Notes: generated by a model from the letters alone, not told the origin. A stretch of 64,000 bases of DNA from Bdellovibrionales bacterium RIFCSPHIGHO2_01_FULL_40_29 (GCA_001771815.1 MEPU01000007.1:186001-250000); one strand, 5' to 3'. Positions 44,375-54,237 are shown, counted from the first letter of the stretch. Numbers and translations: made by a program.

Positions 44375-45415
44375 ATGAAAATGAATGGTTCAAAATTTGT
44401 AGTGGTTTTTCTGGGTGGTTGCGTGATTGCCGCAGTTATTGCCGTTATGATTCTGGCGCGAGCTTTCGAGTCTCGACCACAACTGAATATCCCAGATGTT
44501 TCCCTAAAAAGATACAATCCTAAAATTTATGATTTTAACGAAAAATTAAGAGGTCCTCTCGAGAGTCGAATTGATCTGGCGACAGTGCCGCAGAAAACAG
44601 AAGCGGAACAAAAATGCCAAGCCCACTTTTCTGAATTACTCAAAGGGGATTACAGTGCCAATATCGATCAATTGGTGGCAGCACTTCAGAAAGACAGCTG
44701 TTTTGAAAATGCTACTTTCACAACGGGAAGTTTCAATAAGAAGCGCGTGATTGAACTTTGTCTCAAGGATCTCAGTGCTCCGGATTGTCAACAAGCGGCT
44801 ATTTTTTTTAGAGCCAAACTTTTGGATCACATCACATTGTTGACGCCACTTCATGATTTGACTGAGCAGCAATTGATAGTCAAATTTTTAGCACAGTTTG
44901 ATGCTCAAAATTCAGATATGAATCGGAAAATAGATTCTGAAAAGATGAAGTTGATCGCAGAAGAAATGTTAAAAAGAAACCCCGCTGATCCACAATATCA
45001 AGATGCATTTCTGCAAAGTGAGATGATTCCATTTTTAAATGGCCTAGATCAAGTCACTGCTTCTGATTTTTCGCCTGAATTTGATCAACTGCTGAATGAG
45101 AAATTACAAGAGCGTCCTTATGACGAGAAATTACAAGAGTATTTATTTGTCCGACAAATGAGTCTGTCTCAAGATGAAAAGCGGGCCTTGATATTAAAAG
45201 TTCAAAATGAAAATCCGGACTCTTCGATTGCAGCCTATGGATTATCGTCGCTTTATTTTAAAAGCGGAGACTTAGAAAATGCACGAGTGATGTTGGATCG
45301 TGCCATCGTATTAAATCCTGATAGTACTCGGTACCGCGAAACTCGACGACGGCTCAATGCCGGAGAAACCTCCGATATTTATACCATCAGGCTTACTTGG
45401 GGAGTGAATCAGTAA
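44375..45415 (+). CDS. Membrane-anchored TPR-like protein
   Basis: 346-residue protein with an N-terminal transmembrane helix (FVVVFLGGCVIAAVIAVMILA, about 8-28) and a large soluble helical domain. The C-terminus has a clear TPR unit (IAAYGLSSLYFKSGDLENARVMLDRAIVLNP). Cys at AEQKCQAHF, KDSCFEN, LCLKDL and PDCQQA could form disulfides if periplasmic. GGGAG precedes the ATG. It follows dus by 12 bp but no functional link is known. Overlaps the convergent OmpA lipoprotein by 23 bp. Confidence 0.8.
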   Translation: MKMNGSKFVVVFLGGCVIAAVIAVMILARAFESRPQLNIPDVSLKRYNPKIYDFNEKLRGPLESRIDLATVPQKTEAEQKCQAHFSELLKGDYSANIDQLVAALQKDSCFENATFTTGSFNKKRVIELCLKDLSAPDCQQAAIFFRAKLLDHITLLTPLHDLTEQQLIVKFLAQFDAQNSDMNRKIDSEKMKLIAEEMLKRNPADPQYQDAFLQSEMIPFLNGLDQVTASDFSPEFDQLLNEKLQERPYDEKLQEYLFVRQMSLSQDEKRALILKVQNENPDSSIAAYGLSSLYFKSGDLENARVMLDRAIVLNPDSTRYRETRRRLNAGETSDIYTIRLTWGVNQ

Positions 45416-45938
45416 TTCGTGATGCATCCATTGCGATTTCAATTTCAATTCGACGATTTTGAAGTCGTCCTTTTTTAGTGGTGTTATCCGCGATGGGATA
45501 GTCTTCGCCGTAGCCAATTGTTTTGATTGTTGTTGAGGGAAAATTATTTTGAATTAAAATTTCTTTGACGGCAGAGGCTCGGCGCTCTGAGAGGATATCA
45601 TTAATGGAGTCCGGCCCCGTCGCATCTGTGTAACCCCGAATCGTCAAAATATTTTCAGGATACTTTTTCATGATATCTGCTATTTTTTGAAGGTTGTCTT
45701 TGGCTTCGGATTTTAATTCGGTTTTGCCTGTGTCGAATAGAGTATCACCGTTGAGGGTGGTTATTAAACCCTTTTCAGTGCGTTTGGTATCAGCTATTTT
45801 ATCTAATTCACGAGCTTGCTTGTCCATTCGATTTTCTATTGTACTGAGTCCATTACCTTTGAGTGTTTTGTTGTAATGACTGGAGCAGCTAATACCTAGA
45901 AATAATGCGGGAACGAGAATGAATGATAGGTATTTCAT
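45393..45938 (-). CDS. OmpA-family outer membrane lipoprotein
   Basis: 181-residue lipoprotein with peptidoglycan-binding domain. Lipobox GISC at Cys18. Residues 60-175 are an OmpA_C domain: NGDTLFDTGKTELKSEAKDNL, LTIRGYTDATGPDSIND, LSERRASAVKEIL, and the C-terminal GRLQNRRIEIEI. These residues bind diaminopimelate in murein. It has the layout of Pal or YiaD-type proteins, without neighbouring Tol genes, so I do not call it Pal. AAAGGATC precedes the start. Confidence 0.92.
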   Translation of the reverse strand: MKYLSFILVPALFLGISCSSHYNKTLKGNGLSTIENRMDKQARELDKIADTKRTEKGLITTLNGDTLFDTGKTELKSEAKDNLQKIADIMKKYPENILTIRGYTDATGPDSINDILSERRASAVKEILIQNNFPSTTIKTIGYGEDYPIADNTTKKGRLQNRRIEIEIAMDASRITDSLPK

Positions 45939-46020
45939 TTTTGATCCTTTTGTGAAAGGTTTTAGATCTCACAAAAGTTTAATCATTACTTGATGAAAAA
46001 CCGAAACCTTTTAGATTGAC

Positions 46021-46884
46021 TTAAGAAGCTTTAACATTAACAACACCCCAGGTTCCAATCAGGATGAGTCCTGTGCCAAAAATCATTTGAAATGTGATAA
46101 TCTCACCTAAAAATAAATATCCCCAAAGCATACCAAATGGCGGCATCAGTAAAGTGACAGTTAATGCTTTGGTCGCCCCAACTTCGGCCATCAAAGGATA
46201 ATAGATAATATAAGCGACTGCACTGCACAGAATAGCTAGACCAAAAAGGGCCAGCAAAACTCCCGTTGTCACATGATGTGGTGTTGGTTGAAAAAGACTC
46301 GGACCAAATAAAATAAAACTGGCGCCAATTTGGCTGCCGGCTGCGATCCCCAAAGCAGGGACTTCATGGGCTATTTTTTTGACGAAGTTTCCAGAAAATC
46401 CGTAACTGGCTGCTGCCGCCAAACACGCCAATACTGCAAAATAAAAAAAAGAATCATTCTGAACGGCTGCAATTTTCACCACCATGGAGACGCCGACAAC
46501 ACCCAGAATCAGGCCGCCAATCTGTTTTGGAGAGAATTGTTCTTTGAACATGATCCATGAAAAAAGTGCGCCAAAAAAAGGAGATGTGGAATTAAGGATC
46601 ACCGAGTAAGAAGCTGGGATGTAAAGTCCTGCGAATGAGTACAAACAAAATGGCAATGCAGAATTAATAAACCCCACCATGACATATTTTCGCCAGTATT
46701 TTTTCCATTCCAGATCAAACTTTATAAATTTGAAATAGGCCATCATGACAAGGCTTGCGATTAAAACTCGAAAAAAAGTCATGACGATAGGCCCCAGGCT
46801 TGGGGCAACAATGCGAATAAATAAAAATGAAAAACCCCAAAGGGCCGCTAGAAAAACCAGCTTGAGTGTATTAACAGATGACAT
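46021..46884 (-). CDS. EamA/DMT-family transporter
   Basis: 287-residue inner-membrane transporter with ten predicted helices in two EamA repeats (about 3-135 and 150-280). Repeat 1 has AALWGFSFLFIRIVAPSLGP and repeat 2 has ASYGFSGNFVKKI and TLLMPPFGMLWGYLFLGE. DMT proteins export or exchange metabolites such as amino acids or drugs; the substrate cannot be read. It is 11 bp after the glutaredoxin gene, so it is part of the EVE-dusC-grx-eamA run. Confidence 0.9.
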   Translation of the reverse strand: MSSVNTLKLVFLAALWGFSFLFIRIVAPSLGPIVMTFFRVLIASLVMMAYFKFIKFDLEWKKYWRKYVMVGFINSALPFCLYSFAGLYIPASYSVILNSTSPFFGALFSWIMFKEQFSPKQIGGLILGVVGVSMVVKIAAVQNDSFFYFAVLACLAAAASYGFSGNFVKKIAHEVPALGIAAGSQIGASFILFGPSLFQPTPHHVTTGVLLALFGLAILCSAVAYIIYYPLMAEVGATKALTVTLLMPPFGMLWGYLFLGEIITFQMIFGTGLILIGTWGVVNVKAS

Positions 46885-46895
46885 CGAGGTGGAGA

Positions 46896-47159
46896 CTAAC
46901 CCATGACCATGGCGTCTAGTTTTCCCTCGTCGGCCAAAGTTTTAAGATCTGTATATCCACCAACAAGAGTGTCGTTGATGAAAATCATAGGGACTGTTTT
47001 CCATCCTGTTTTTGTTTTCCAAGCATCGAGTTCGTCTTGATTGTCTGTCAGATCAATCACTTCGTAGCTGAAACCTTTATTGTCTAAAAGAGTTTTGGCG
47101 CGATCGCAGTAAGGGCATGGATTTTTTTTAATCATTTTGATTTTGGCAATTTGCTTCAT
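46896..47159 (-). CDS. Glutaredoxin
   Basis: 87-residue dithiol glutaredoxin. Active site CPYC at residues 14-17, then TVPMIFIND with the cis-Pro and GGYTDLKTLADEG for glutathione binding. It is similar in length and motif to GrxC. GGAGATCCGA precedes the ATG. It lies between dusC (30 bp) and the EamA gene (11 bp) on the same strand. Confidence 0.95.
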   Translation of the reverse strand: MKQIAKIKMIKKNPCPYCDRAKTLLDNKGFSYEVIDLTDNQDELDAWKTKTGWKTVPMIFINDTLVGGYTDLKTLADEGKLDAMVMG

Positions 47160-47189
47160 TCGGATCTCCGGTGTTAAAAAATGAGACTA

Positions 47190-48152
47190 TCAGTTTGTGA
47201 AATAGGACTCAAGGTGCCTTCGAAAATCGGTAGGCTTTTCGAGAATTTTTATTTCATCAAACATATCTTTGATGTGAGGTTGAACGAATGACAATTGTTT
47301 GAGCCAGCCTTTCGTGCGCGTCACGGCAAAGTGGTCATTAACATGCAGGCAGCTGGCTTGGTAAAAATTCAGTATCAAGTGGCCCGGAATTTTTTCATTC
47401 GGTTCAAGATTTGGGTTCAGAGCATTTTTGATTTTTGTGAATATAAAGGGGTCTCGAATAGCGCCGCGACCAATCATGTAATTGTTTGTTTGGGCAATAG
47501 AGTGGCATTTTTGAAAATCAGCAGTATTCCAGATCTCTCCGTTAGTGACGATTTCAATGGGTGTCACCGCTCTGATTTTTGGAATCCATTCCCAAAATGC
47601 AGGCGGTTTATAACCATCTGTTTTAGTTCGACAATGCACAGTTAGCCAAGAGGCTCCGGCAGCAGTAATGGCTTTGGCATTTTCTAAGCAGGCTTCGGGA
47701 TGATCAAAACCCAAACGTATTTTGGCCGTGACGGGGATGTGCGGGGGAACTTTTGTGCGAACCGCCGAGACAATATTGAAAATGCGATCAGTTGATTTCA
47801 ATAAACTGGCGCCGCCATCATGTCGATTGACCGTTTTAGCGGGACAGCCAAAATTCAAATCAATTCCAAGTGCGCCCAATTCGACAGCGCGTGCTGCATT
47901 TTCAGCAAGTGGTGCAACCTGACCGCCCAACAGCTGAATAAATACAGGAGTCCCTGCGCGTGTGCGTGATCCTGTTTTTAATTCGGGGCAATTTTTTTCA
48001 AAAACAGAATCAGGAAGCAACTGATCCGTCACGCGAAGAAATTCGGTGACGCAAAAATCGATGCCACCCAAGGAGGTCAGTAAGTCGCGCATCACCCAAT
48101 CAGTGACACCCTCCATAGGTGCTAGAAAAAGTTGAGGTCTTTTGGCAGACAA
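47190..48152 (-). CDS. dusC: tRNA-dihydrouridine synthase, DusC type
   Basis: 320-residue FMN-dependent synthase. It matches the DusC branch closely: LFLAPMEGVTDWVMRDLL, VTEFLRVTDQLLP, ENAARAVELGALGIDLNFGC with catalytic Cys, AKTVNRHDGG, KIRLGFDHP, and MIGRGAIRDP. DusC modifies U16 of tRNA in E. coli. The start is TTG 48152 directly after the EVE stop codon (TAG TTG), with AAAGGAC as ribosome site. It is a second Dus in the window, so tRNA modification is divided between two paralogues. Confidence 0.9.
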   Translation of the reverse strand: MSAKRPQLFLAPMEGVTDWVMRDLLTSLGGIDFCVTEFLRVTDQLLPDSVFEKNCPELKTGSRTRAGTPVFIQLLGGQVAPLAENAARAVELGALGIDLNFGCPAKTVNRHDGGASLLKSTDRIFNIVSAVRTKVPPHIPVTAKIRLGFDHPEACLENAKAITAAGASWLTVHCRTKTDGYKPPAFWEWIPKIRAVTPIEIVTNGEIWNTADFQKCHSIAQTNNYMIGRGAIRDPFIFTKIKNALNPNLEPNEKIPGHLILNFYQASCLHVNDHFAVTRTKGWLKQLSFVQPHIKDMFDEIKILEKPTDFRRHLESYFTN

Positions 48153-48632
48153 CTAAAGTCCTTTTTTCTTAAGGTAGAGGAAATCTTTTTCAGAAACGGG
48201 TTGAATCGACAAGCGTTGGCCTTTTCTGATCACCAACATATTGGAGCACTGCGGATCCTGTTTGATTTCTTCAAGAGAAATAAAGTTTTTAAATTTATGC
48301 TGAAAAGCGACTTGGACACAAAACCAAACAGGTTTTTCACGCGTAGCGCGTTTTTCAAAAGAAGCCGATTTTTTATTAAATTGCAATTGATCAGGTTCGG
48401 CATTGTGACTGACGACAGCTAAACCTGCAATCCCTGAAGGTTTAGCATTCGAATGATAGAATAAAATCTGATCACCGACGTGCATTTCATTCATCATATA
48501 GTTGCGTGCCAAGTAATTACGAACACCTTCCCACCATGTGGTTTTATCTTTTTTAAGGTGATCAATTCCAAACACATCGGGTTCGGATTTCATCAGCCAA
48601 TATTTCGGAGTGTGATTCTGCTGAGTTTTCAT
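48153..48632 (-). CDS. EVE-domain protein
   Basis: 159-residue EVE domain (PUA-like; YTH-related fold), most like human thymocyte nuclear protein 1 and bacterial homologues. Key text: YWLMKSEPDVFGIDHL, WWEGVRNYLARNYM, ILFYHSNAKPSGIAGLAVVS, and WFCVQVAFQHKF. EVE domains bind modified bases in DNA or RNA. Its stop directly abuts the dusC start, so an operon with a tRNA-modifying enzyme is clear. No Shine-Dalgarno was seen. Confidence 0.93.
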   Translation of the reverse strand: MKTQQNHTPKYWLMKSEPDVFGIDHLKKDKTTWWEGVRNYLARNYMMNEMHVGDQILFYHSNAKPSGIAGLAVVSHNAEPDQLQFNKKSASFEKRATREKPVWFCVQVAFQHKFKNFISLEEIKQDPQCSNMLVIRKGQRLSIQPVSEKDFLYLKKKGL

Positions 48633-48676
48633 ACATGCGCATAATCGAAAAAGAGATGAGCAGAGTCAAGGGTTCA

Positions 48677-48705
48677 TTGCGCGAATGAAGTCTGGCTGGT
48701 ACTGT
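48677..48705 (+). promoter_or_regulatory. Sigma-70-like promoter for the SDR-fumC run
   Basis: TTGCGC (48677-48682), 17 bases, TACTGT (48700-48705). The -10 hexamer ends 9 bases before ATG 48715, which lacks a ribosome site, so the leader should be only a few bases. Confidence 0.35.
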
Positions 48706-48714
48706 GCTTTCACT

Positions 48715-49476
48715 ATGAAAAACAAAACTGTATTAATTACCGGAGCATCTGCGGGAATTGGTCAAGCTGTGGCTTTTGATTGCAGCAAGTTACAAGCTCA
48801 TTTGATTTTGGTGGCCAGGCGAGTTGATCGGCTGAAATCCATTCAAAAAAAATGCCTTCAATTGGGGGCTCAATCTGTTCAAATTTTTAAACTGGATGTG
48901 CAAGATACAAAAGAGATTCAGAACTTTTGTAAGACGAATAAAAAAATATTAAAAACCGTGGATATTTTGATTAATAATGCAGGTCTGGCCAAGGGAACTG
49001 AGCGATTTCAAGATGCTCAACCCGATGATTGGGATCAAATGTTGGACACCAATGTCCGTGGCTTGCTGTATTTAACCCGTGGACTGATCGCACCTTTGAT
49101 TAAAAACCAAGGTCATATCGTGAATATGGGGTCTGTTGCAGGGCGATTGGTTTATGAAGGTGGCAGCGTCTATTGTGCCAGTAAATTTGCTGTGCGCGCC
49201 ATTTCGGATGGGCTTCGTATGGATCTAAAAGGGACCAATGTGCGCGTGACCAATATTGAGCCTGGAATGGTCAACACAGAATTTTCACTTGTTCGCTTAG
49301 GAAATCAGCAAAAAGCCAAGGCAGTCTACGATGACATGACGCCGCTATCTGCCGAAGATATTTCCGAGACCATTTTGTGGTGTTTACAACGTCCTTCACA
49401 TGTTAATATTCAGGAACTTGTTATTTACCCAACGGATCAGGCATCGGTTGGACAAGTCGTCAGAAAAGGAAAATAA
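48715..49476 (+). CDS. Short-chain dehydrogenase, YdfG-like
   Basis: 253-residue SDR enzyme. Cofactor site TGASAGIG (residues 8-15), ARRVDRL suggesting [19 protein letters not shown] with catalytic Ser, and YCASK with catalytic Tyr and Lys. Text around the active site ([32 protein letters not shown]) is like YdfG, an NADP-dependent 3-hydroxy acid dehydrogenase acting on serine and malonate-semialdehyde. ATG 48715 is preferred; an ATG at 48685 adds 10 residues that do not match the family. It heads a tight plus-strand run ending at 54624. Confidence 0.9.
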   Translation: MKNKTVLITGASAGIGQAVAFDCSKLQAHLILVARRVDRLKSIQKKCLQLGAQSVQIFKLDVQDTKEIQNFCKTNKKILKTVDILINNAGLAKGTERFQDAQPDDWDQMLDTNVRGLLYLTRGLIAPLIKNQGHIVNMGSVAGRLVYEGGSVYCASKFAVRAISDGLRMDLKGTNVRVTNIEPGMVNTEFSLVRLGNQQKAKAVYDDMTPLSAEDISETILWCLQRPSHVNIQELVIYPTDQASVGQVVRKGK

Positions 49477-49478
49477 AA

Positions 49479-50876
49479 ATGTCGCAAAATTTTCGCATTG
49501 AAAAAGACACTATGGGTGATGTTCAAGTTCCTCAATCAGCACTTTGGGGAGCCCAGACTCAGCGATCCATTCAAAATTTTAAAATTGGAGGAGACCGTTT
49601 TCCTCGTGAAATGATCCGGGCCCTTGGAATTTTAAAAAAATGTGCGGCACTGACAAATGCGCAACTAGGATTATTAGATTCTAAAAAAACTGAATTGATT
49701 GTGCGCGCAGCAGACGAAGTGATCAGTGGTGATTTAGATGCTCATTTTCCATTGGTTGTTTGGCAAACGGGTTCGGGCACGCAATCCAACATGAATACAA
49801 ATGAAGTCATTGCAAATCGAGCGATGACAATGATGAATTTAACATTACCGTCAAAAGAAATTCACCCCAATGATGATGTAAATAAAGGGCAAAGTTCAAA
49901 CGACACATTTCCAACTGCAATGCATATTGCTGTCGCAGATCAGATTTATAATCGTCTGATTCCCATGCTTGAGAAATTGCAGACCTCTTTAGATAAAAAA
50001 ACAAAAGAATTTGATAAAATCGTAAAAATTGGTCGCACTCATTTGATGGATGCGACACCTTTGACACTGGGGCAAGAGTTTTCAGGTTATACGACGCAAT
50101 TGAAAAATTCTATTCAGCGAGTTAAAAATACGCTTCCGCATTTGCATGAACTGGCGTTGGGCGGAACGGCTGTTGGGACAGGATTAAACACACATATTGA
50201 ATTTCCAGTTAAAGCAGCGGCCGCGATCGCTAAAGAAACAAAAATACCATTTGTAACGTCACCGAATAAATTTGAAGCATTGGCCACTCATGATGCTTTG
50301 GTGGAAGTTCACGGAGCTTTAAAAACAGTGGCTGTGTCTCTGATGAAGATAGCGAATGATATTCGTCTATTGGGAAGTGGCCCGCGCTGTGGATTTGCGG
50401 AATTGAATTTACCAGAAAATGAACCTGGATCATCGATTATGCCAGGAAAAGTCAACCCGACTCAAAGTGAAGCTATGACTATGGTTTGCGCGCAAGTCAT
50501 GGGTAACGATGTGGCCGTCAATGTGGGTGGTTGTATGGGACATTTTGAATTGAATGTTTTTAAACCTGTGATTGTATTTAATTGTCTAAATTCCATTCGA
50601 CTGCTGGCAGATGCGTGTGAAAGTTTTTGTGATCATTGTGTGGATGGAATCACAGCCAATACAGTTCAAATAAAAAAACATTTAGATAATTCATTGATGC
50701 TGGTGACGGCGTTGAATCCTCATATCGGCTACGATAATGCGGCAAAGATTGCTAAAACGGCTCATAAGAATGGAACAACTTTAAAGGAAGAGGCTGTTAA
50801 TTTGGGATTACTGACAGCTGAAAAATTTGATCAGGTGGTGCGTCCAGAAACAATGACGTCACCGTTGGGAAAATAA
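49479..50876 (+). CDS. fumC: Class II fumarase
   Basis: 465-residue fumarate hydratase, iron-independent, interconverting fumarate and malate. Motifs [56 protein letters not shown], the signature [16 protein letters not shown], and [11 protein letters not shown]. Length is typical. Starts 2 bp after the SDR stop. It is a likely operon member. Confidence 0.97.
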   Translation: MSQNFRIEKDTMGDVQVPQSALWGAQTQRSIQNFKIGGDRFPREMIRALGILKKCAALTNAQLGLLDSKKTELIVRAADEVISGDLDAHFPLVVWQTGSGTQSNMNTNEVIANRAMTMMNLTLPSKEIHPNDDVNKGQSSNDTFPTAMHIAVADQIYNRLIPMLEKLQTSLDKKTKEFDKIVKIGRTHLMDATPLTLGQEFSGYTTQLKNSIQRVKNTLPHLHELALGGTAVGTGLNTHIEFPVKAAAAIAKETKIPFVTSPNKFEALATHDALVEVHGALKTVAVSLMKIANDIRLLGSGPRCGFAELNLPENEPGSSIMPGKVNPTQSEAMTMVCAQVMGNDVAVNVGGCMGHFELNVFKPVIVFNCLNSIRLLADACESFCDHCVDGITANTVQIKKHLDNSLMLVTALNPHIGYDNAAKIAKTAHKNGTTLKEEAVNLGLLTAEKFDQVVRPETMTSPLGK

Positions 50877-50878
50877 TT

Positions 50879-51751
50879 TTGACAGGGAATCCTTTCTCAT
50901 CACGAGCAGATTGGTTAAATTCCGGGGATATTCGTCCTTATGTTTTCGTTCGTCCTGAAAACATGATTGCAAATCCGGGAACTCGACACAATATTGATTG
51001 GTTTAAGCATGAACCTATTTATAAAAACCCACTTAATATTGAAGAGTTGCCATTTGCTGAAGCGATCTATCAAATAGAGTGGAAAAGTTTTGGTCATCAA
51101 GATTTAGCTATTCCGCGTTGGGTTTTTTATGACTGTGCCGCAATGCCTGGTTTTATCGCCGGTTATGCTGGCCGCACGAAGATAATACCTAAAAAAATCC
51201 TAAATTTGTTAAATTACTCAGAAGAGAATGAATGGTGCCCTTTGTCATTATTTATCATCATTCCAACAATGCATAAGGGCGAATGGGTTGCTTATGATTT
51301 GTGTTCCGTGAACTCCTTGTTACCCAAAGAAGAGCAATTTTATGGTCTGGGTTTCTTATCGAAAGCCTTTGCTTTGTGGTATGCTAATGTTGGTCAGTGT
51401 TCGGGAATGACCCAATGGGGAAGTCCGTCGCTGAAGTTGCATTCGCACTATGGTCCCATTGAAATGATTGGAGCATATGCTCCGCTTCATACCCATGCGA
51501 AAACCATGACGTACCGATGCGAAGTGACTGTAAATAACTGGGAAAAGTTTTTCTCTAAGGAACCTGATTTGGCATTTTTAGAACGGTACGGAAAAACGGA
51601 TTATATGATTGAACCCAACAACGTGGAATCTATGATTCGTATGCAAGAGCGCATTCAAAATAATGAAGGTCCGTTTTTTTTAAATGCCGGTGACATTGCT
51701 CACAAAGGTCTGCGTGACCCACTTCACATCTATAAATTAAAACAAGGATAA
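50879..51751 (+). CDS. Protein of unknown function
   Basis: 290-residue soluble protein, no family recognised. It starts at TTG 50879, two bases after the fumC stop. Composition is aromatic-rich (Trp, Tyr, Phe), with conserved-looking blocks: PRWVFYDCAAMPGF, ENEWCPLSLFIIIPT, GLGFLSKAFALWYA, LHSHYGPIEMIGAY, and PLHTHAKTMTYRCE. His and Cys residues are scattered and could build a metal or active site. There is no signal peptide or membrane helix. The run fumC-unknown-zinc ribbon-helicase suggests co-expression. Confidence 0.75.
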   Translation: MTGNPFSSRADWLNSGDIRPYVFVRPENMIANPGTRHNIDWFKHEPIYKNPLNIEELPFAEAIYQIEWKSFGHQDLAIPRWVFYDCAAMPGFIAGYAGRTKIIPKKILNLLNYSEENEWCPLSLFIIIPTMHKGEWVAYDLCSVNSLLPKEEQFYGLGFLSKAFALWYANVGQCSGMTQWGSPSLKLHSHYGPIEMIGAYAPLHTHAKTMTYRCEVTVNNWEKFFSKEPDLAFLERYGKTDYMIEPNNVESMIRMQERIQNNEGPFFLNAGDIAHKGLRDPLHIYKLKQG

Positions 51752-51759
51752 GTTAAAAA

Positions 51760-52191
51760 ATGGCACAGATAACATTACCACCCGTGGCGAAATCTTTTTT
51801 TACAGCATGCAAGAAATGTGGAGCGGACCGATATCATACTGTCCTCACGCACACATCTTCGACGTCGGCTAAAATTCAATGTGAAGTTTGTAAAAGTAAT
51901 AAAACATATACCTTACCAAAGGCGGGCTCGATGGCTAAAAAAGCAGTTCCAGGAACAAAAACGAAAACAGGGCGAGTTCGCAAAACAAGTCACGCGGATG
52001 ATTTTCAAGCATTGCAAACAAATCGCGGCACTGAAAAAGGAATTCCATTTAGCATTAAAACTAAATTTGAAGTGAATCAAAAAATTGATCACCCGACATT
52101 TGGATCGGGTTACGTGAAAACAGCTCAATTAGATCGTATCGATGTGATGTTCGAAGGCGAAGTTAAAACCTTGATGCACAATAAAGTTTAA
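51760..52191 (+). CDS. Zinc-ribbon protein with UvrD/PcrA-type Tudor-like end
   Basis: 143-residue protein. Residues 12-50 are a zinc ribbon (CKKC at 17-20, CEVC at 41-44). Residues 55-95 are a basic, disordered linker. Residues 97-143 match the C-terminal Tudor-like domain of UvrD/PcrA helicases: KFEVNQKIDHPTFGSGYV with the HPxFGxG motif at 111-117, then RIDVMFEGEVKTL. In PcrA this domain binds RNA polymerase. The gene is 27 bp upstream of a Rep/UvrD helicase that lacks such an ending. GGATAAG precedes the start. Confidence 0.8.
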   Translation: MAQITLPPVAKSFFTACKKCGADRYHTVLTHTSSTSAKIQCEVCKSNKTYTLPKAGSMAKKAVPGTKTKTGRVRKTSHADDFQALQTNRGTEKGIPFSIKTKFEVNQKIDHPTFGSGYVKTAQLDRIDVMFEGEVKTLMHNKV

Positions 52192-52218
52192 TTCTGATAA
52201 ATAAGTTTCGGTGAACTC

Positions 52219-54237
52219 ATGAGCAAATGGCTAACAGGCTTAAATTTTGAACAAGGTGAAGCTGTTAACCACAACCATGGGCCATTGTTGATTCTGGCGG
52301 GTGCGGGTTCGGGCAAAACCACAGTTTTGGTTTCTCGCACAGGACGGCTGATCGATGAGAAAGTGGCCTATGCCGGACAAATCTGTGTTCTAACATTCAC
52401 GAATAAGGCCGCTCGCGAATTGAAGCATCGTGTGCAAGACAAGGTGGGGCCTTTAGCAAAAGGCCTGTGGGCGGGTACATTTCACTCGTTTGGTTTACAA
52501 CTGCTTCGAAAAAATTATCAGTACTTGGGGTTGTCGCCTCATTTTGGTGTGTTGGATCAATCGGATTCGCAGTCCATTATCAAAGAGCTCGTTAAAGAAG
52601 TTAAAAATGCGACCAAAGAAAAATTCGATGCGGATAAGCTTCTTAATTTAATCAATATTTTGCGTGCCGGGAAAAAAATCCCACCAGGTTATTTGGATGA
52701 GTATCATGAATTGGCTGAAGTGCTGATGCCAAAATATGAAAAACGCTTGATCTTGTTGGGTGTCACCGATTTTGAAGGTCTTTTGCTTGAGCCCATCAAA
52801 TTATTTAAAAAGTATCCGGATGTATTACAAAAAACACAAAGTCAGTTCACACAAATTATGGTGGATGAATTTCAAGACACCAACTCTGAACAAATGAAAT
52901 TGATCGAGTACCTATCCAGTGAACATCAAAACTTAACAGTTGTCGGAGATGATGATCAGTCTATTTATGGCTGGCGGGGCGCTCAGATTCAGAATATTTT
53001 AAATTTCCCTCATGACCATAAGAATTGCAAAGTGGTTAAGCTCGAGAAGAATTACCGCTCGGTGACCAGTATTTTAGATCTTGGAAATGAAGTGATCTCT
53101 AAAAATCAAAAACGTCATGGTAAAGTGTTGCAATCAACAAAAGAGGCTGTGAGCAATGAAAAACCAGAAGTTTTTGTTTTGGAAAATGAGGATGAAGAGG
53201 CTGATTTTGTTCTACGTGAAATTCAAAATTTAAAATCACAGAATTATAAATTCTCAGATATCGCCATTCTGTACCGTTCGAATACTCAAGGCGCATTTAT
53301 TGAAAGTTCGCTTCGTAGAGCTCATATTCCTTATGAAATTTCCGGTGGAACATCCATCTTTGAGCGCAAAGAAGCCAAAGACTGTTTAGCCTATGTGAAG
53401 CAATCATTATTACCCGATGAGGTCAGTCTTCGTCGCATTATTAATATGCCTCCTCGAGGAATTGGTGAAACCACCATCGAATCACTTTCAGCTTATGCAC
53501 AGTCAAAAAAAATGGATTTGCAAACAGCATGTAAAAATTGGCGTGAAGCCGATGTGGGCGAAAAGGCCGGAGAAACATTAGATCAATTTTTTCAATGGCT
53601 TTGGGTTTTTCCACAACGAATCTTGGATGACACCAGTTTGGGAGCTACCGTTTCTGAACGTTTTCAAAATTTGATGCGTGAGATTGGCTACCGAGATTAT
53701 CTTTCAAAGTCCGCCAACGACGGGGTTATCTTTGATAAAAAATGGCAAGTGGTTGAAATCGTGAGTCGAATTCTGGAATCTTTTTTGACAAAACGTGAAT
53801 ACACAATTGCAGCCATCAAAGAATTTATCGATGCCATGTTGCTTCGAGATGACGTGGGAGATGATGCCCGTAAGGACCAGGTGCAGTTGATGACATTTCA
53901 TGCGAGCAAAGGTCTGGAGTTTCCAGCTGTGATGTTGGTTGGAGTTGAAGAAGATCTGATTCCACATAAGCGTTTGGGTTCTGATATCGATGAAGAGCGA
54001 AGGTTATTTTATGTGGGCATCACCAGAGCCCAAAAAAAATTGGTCCTGACATACTGTCGTCAGCGAAAAAAAATGGGAGTCATAAAACCAGTTTTTGCCT
54101 CGCGATTTTTAAGTGAGACTTCAAAATCACTGTATTCGTTTTATGAAATGGGAGCTAGACCGGTGTCGGGTCAAGCCAGGGACAGTCTAGTCAGTGATTT
54201 TTTAAGTAAATTAGGCAATACTCAGAAGAACACCTAA
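52219..54237 (+). CDS. UvrD/Rep-family superfamily 1A DNA helicase
   Basis: 672-residue 3'-5' helicase. Conserved motifs: Q-motif GLNFEQGEAV, Walker A GAGSGKTTVL, CVLTFTNKAARELKHRV, Walker B VDEFQDTN, GDDDQSIYGWRGAQI, LEKNYRS, TFHASKGLEFPAVML, and VGITRAQKKLVL. Length equals Rep (about 673) and there is no UvrD/PcrA-type C-terminal Tudor domain; a protein bearing that motif is encoded just upstream. No Shine-Dalgarno stronger than GGTGAA. It acts in replication restart, repair or transcription-conflict relief; exact class (Rep, PcrA or UvrD) is not settled. Confidence 0.93.
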   Translation: MSKWLTGLNFEQGEAVNHNHGPLLILAGAGSGKTTVLVSRTGRLIDEKVAYAGQICVLTFTNKAARELKHRVQDKVGPLAKGLWAGTFHSFGLQLLRKNYQYLGLSPHFGVLDQSDSQSIIKELVKEVKNATKEKFDADKLLNLINILRAGKKIPPGYLDEYHELAEVLMPKYEKRLILLGVTDFEGLLLEPIKLFKKYPDVLQKTQSQFTQIMVDEFQDTNSEQMKLIEYLSSEHQNLTVVGDDDQSIYGWRGAQIQNILNFPHDHKNCKVVKLEKNYRSVTSILDLGNEVISKNQKRHGKVLQSTKEAVSNEKPEVFVLENEDEEADFVLREIQNLKSQNYKFSDIAILYRSNTQGAFIESSLRRAHIPYEISGGTSIFERKEAKDCLAYVKQSLLPDEVSLRRIINMPPRGIGETTIESLSAYAQSKKMDLQTACKNWREADVGEKAGETLDQFFQWLWVFPQRILDDTSLGATVSERFQNLMREIGYRDYLSKSANDGVIFDKKWQVVEIVSRILESFLTKREYTIAAIKEFIDAMLLRDDVGDDARKDQVQLMTFHASKGLEFPAVMLVGVEEDLIPHKRLGSDIDEERRLFYVGITRAQKKLVLTYCRQRKKMGVIKPVFASRFLSETSKSLYSFYEMGARPVSGQARDSLVSDFLSKLGNTQKNT

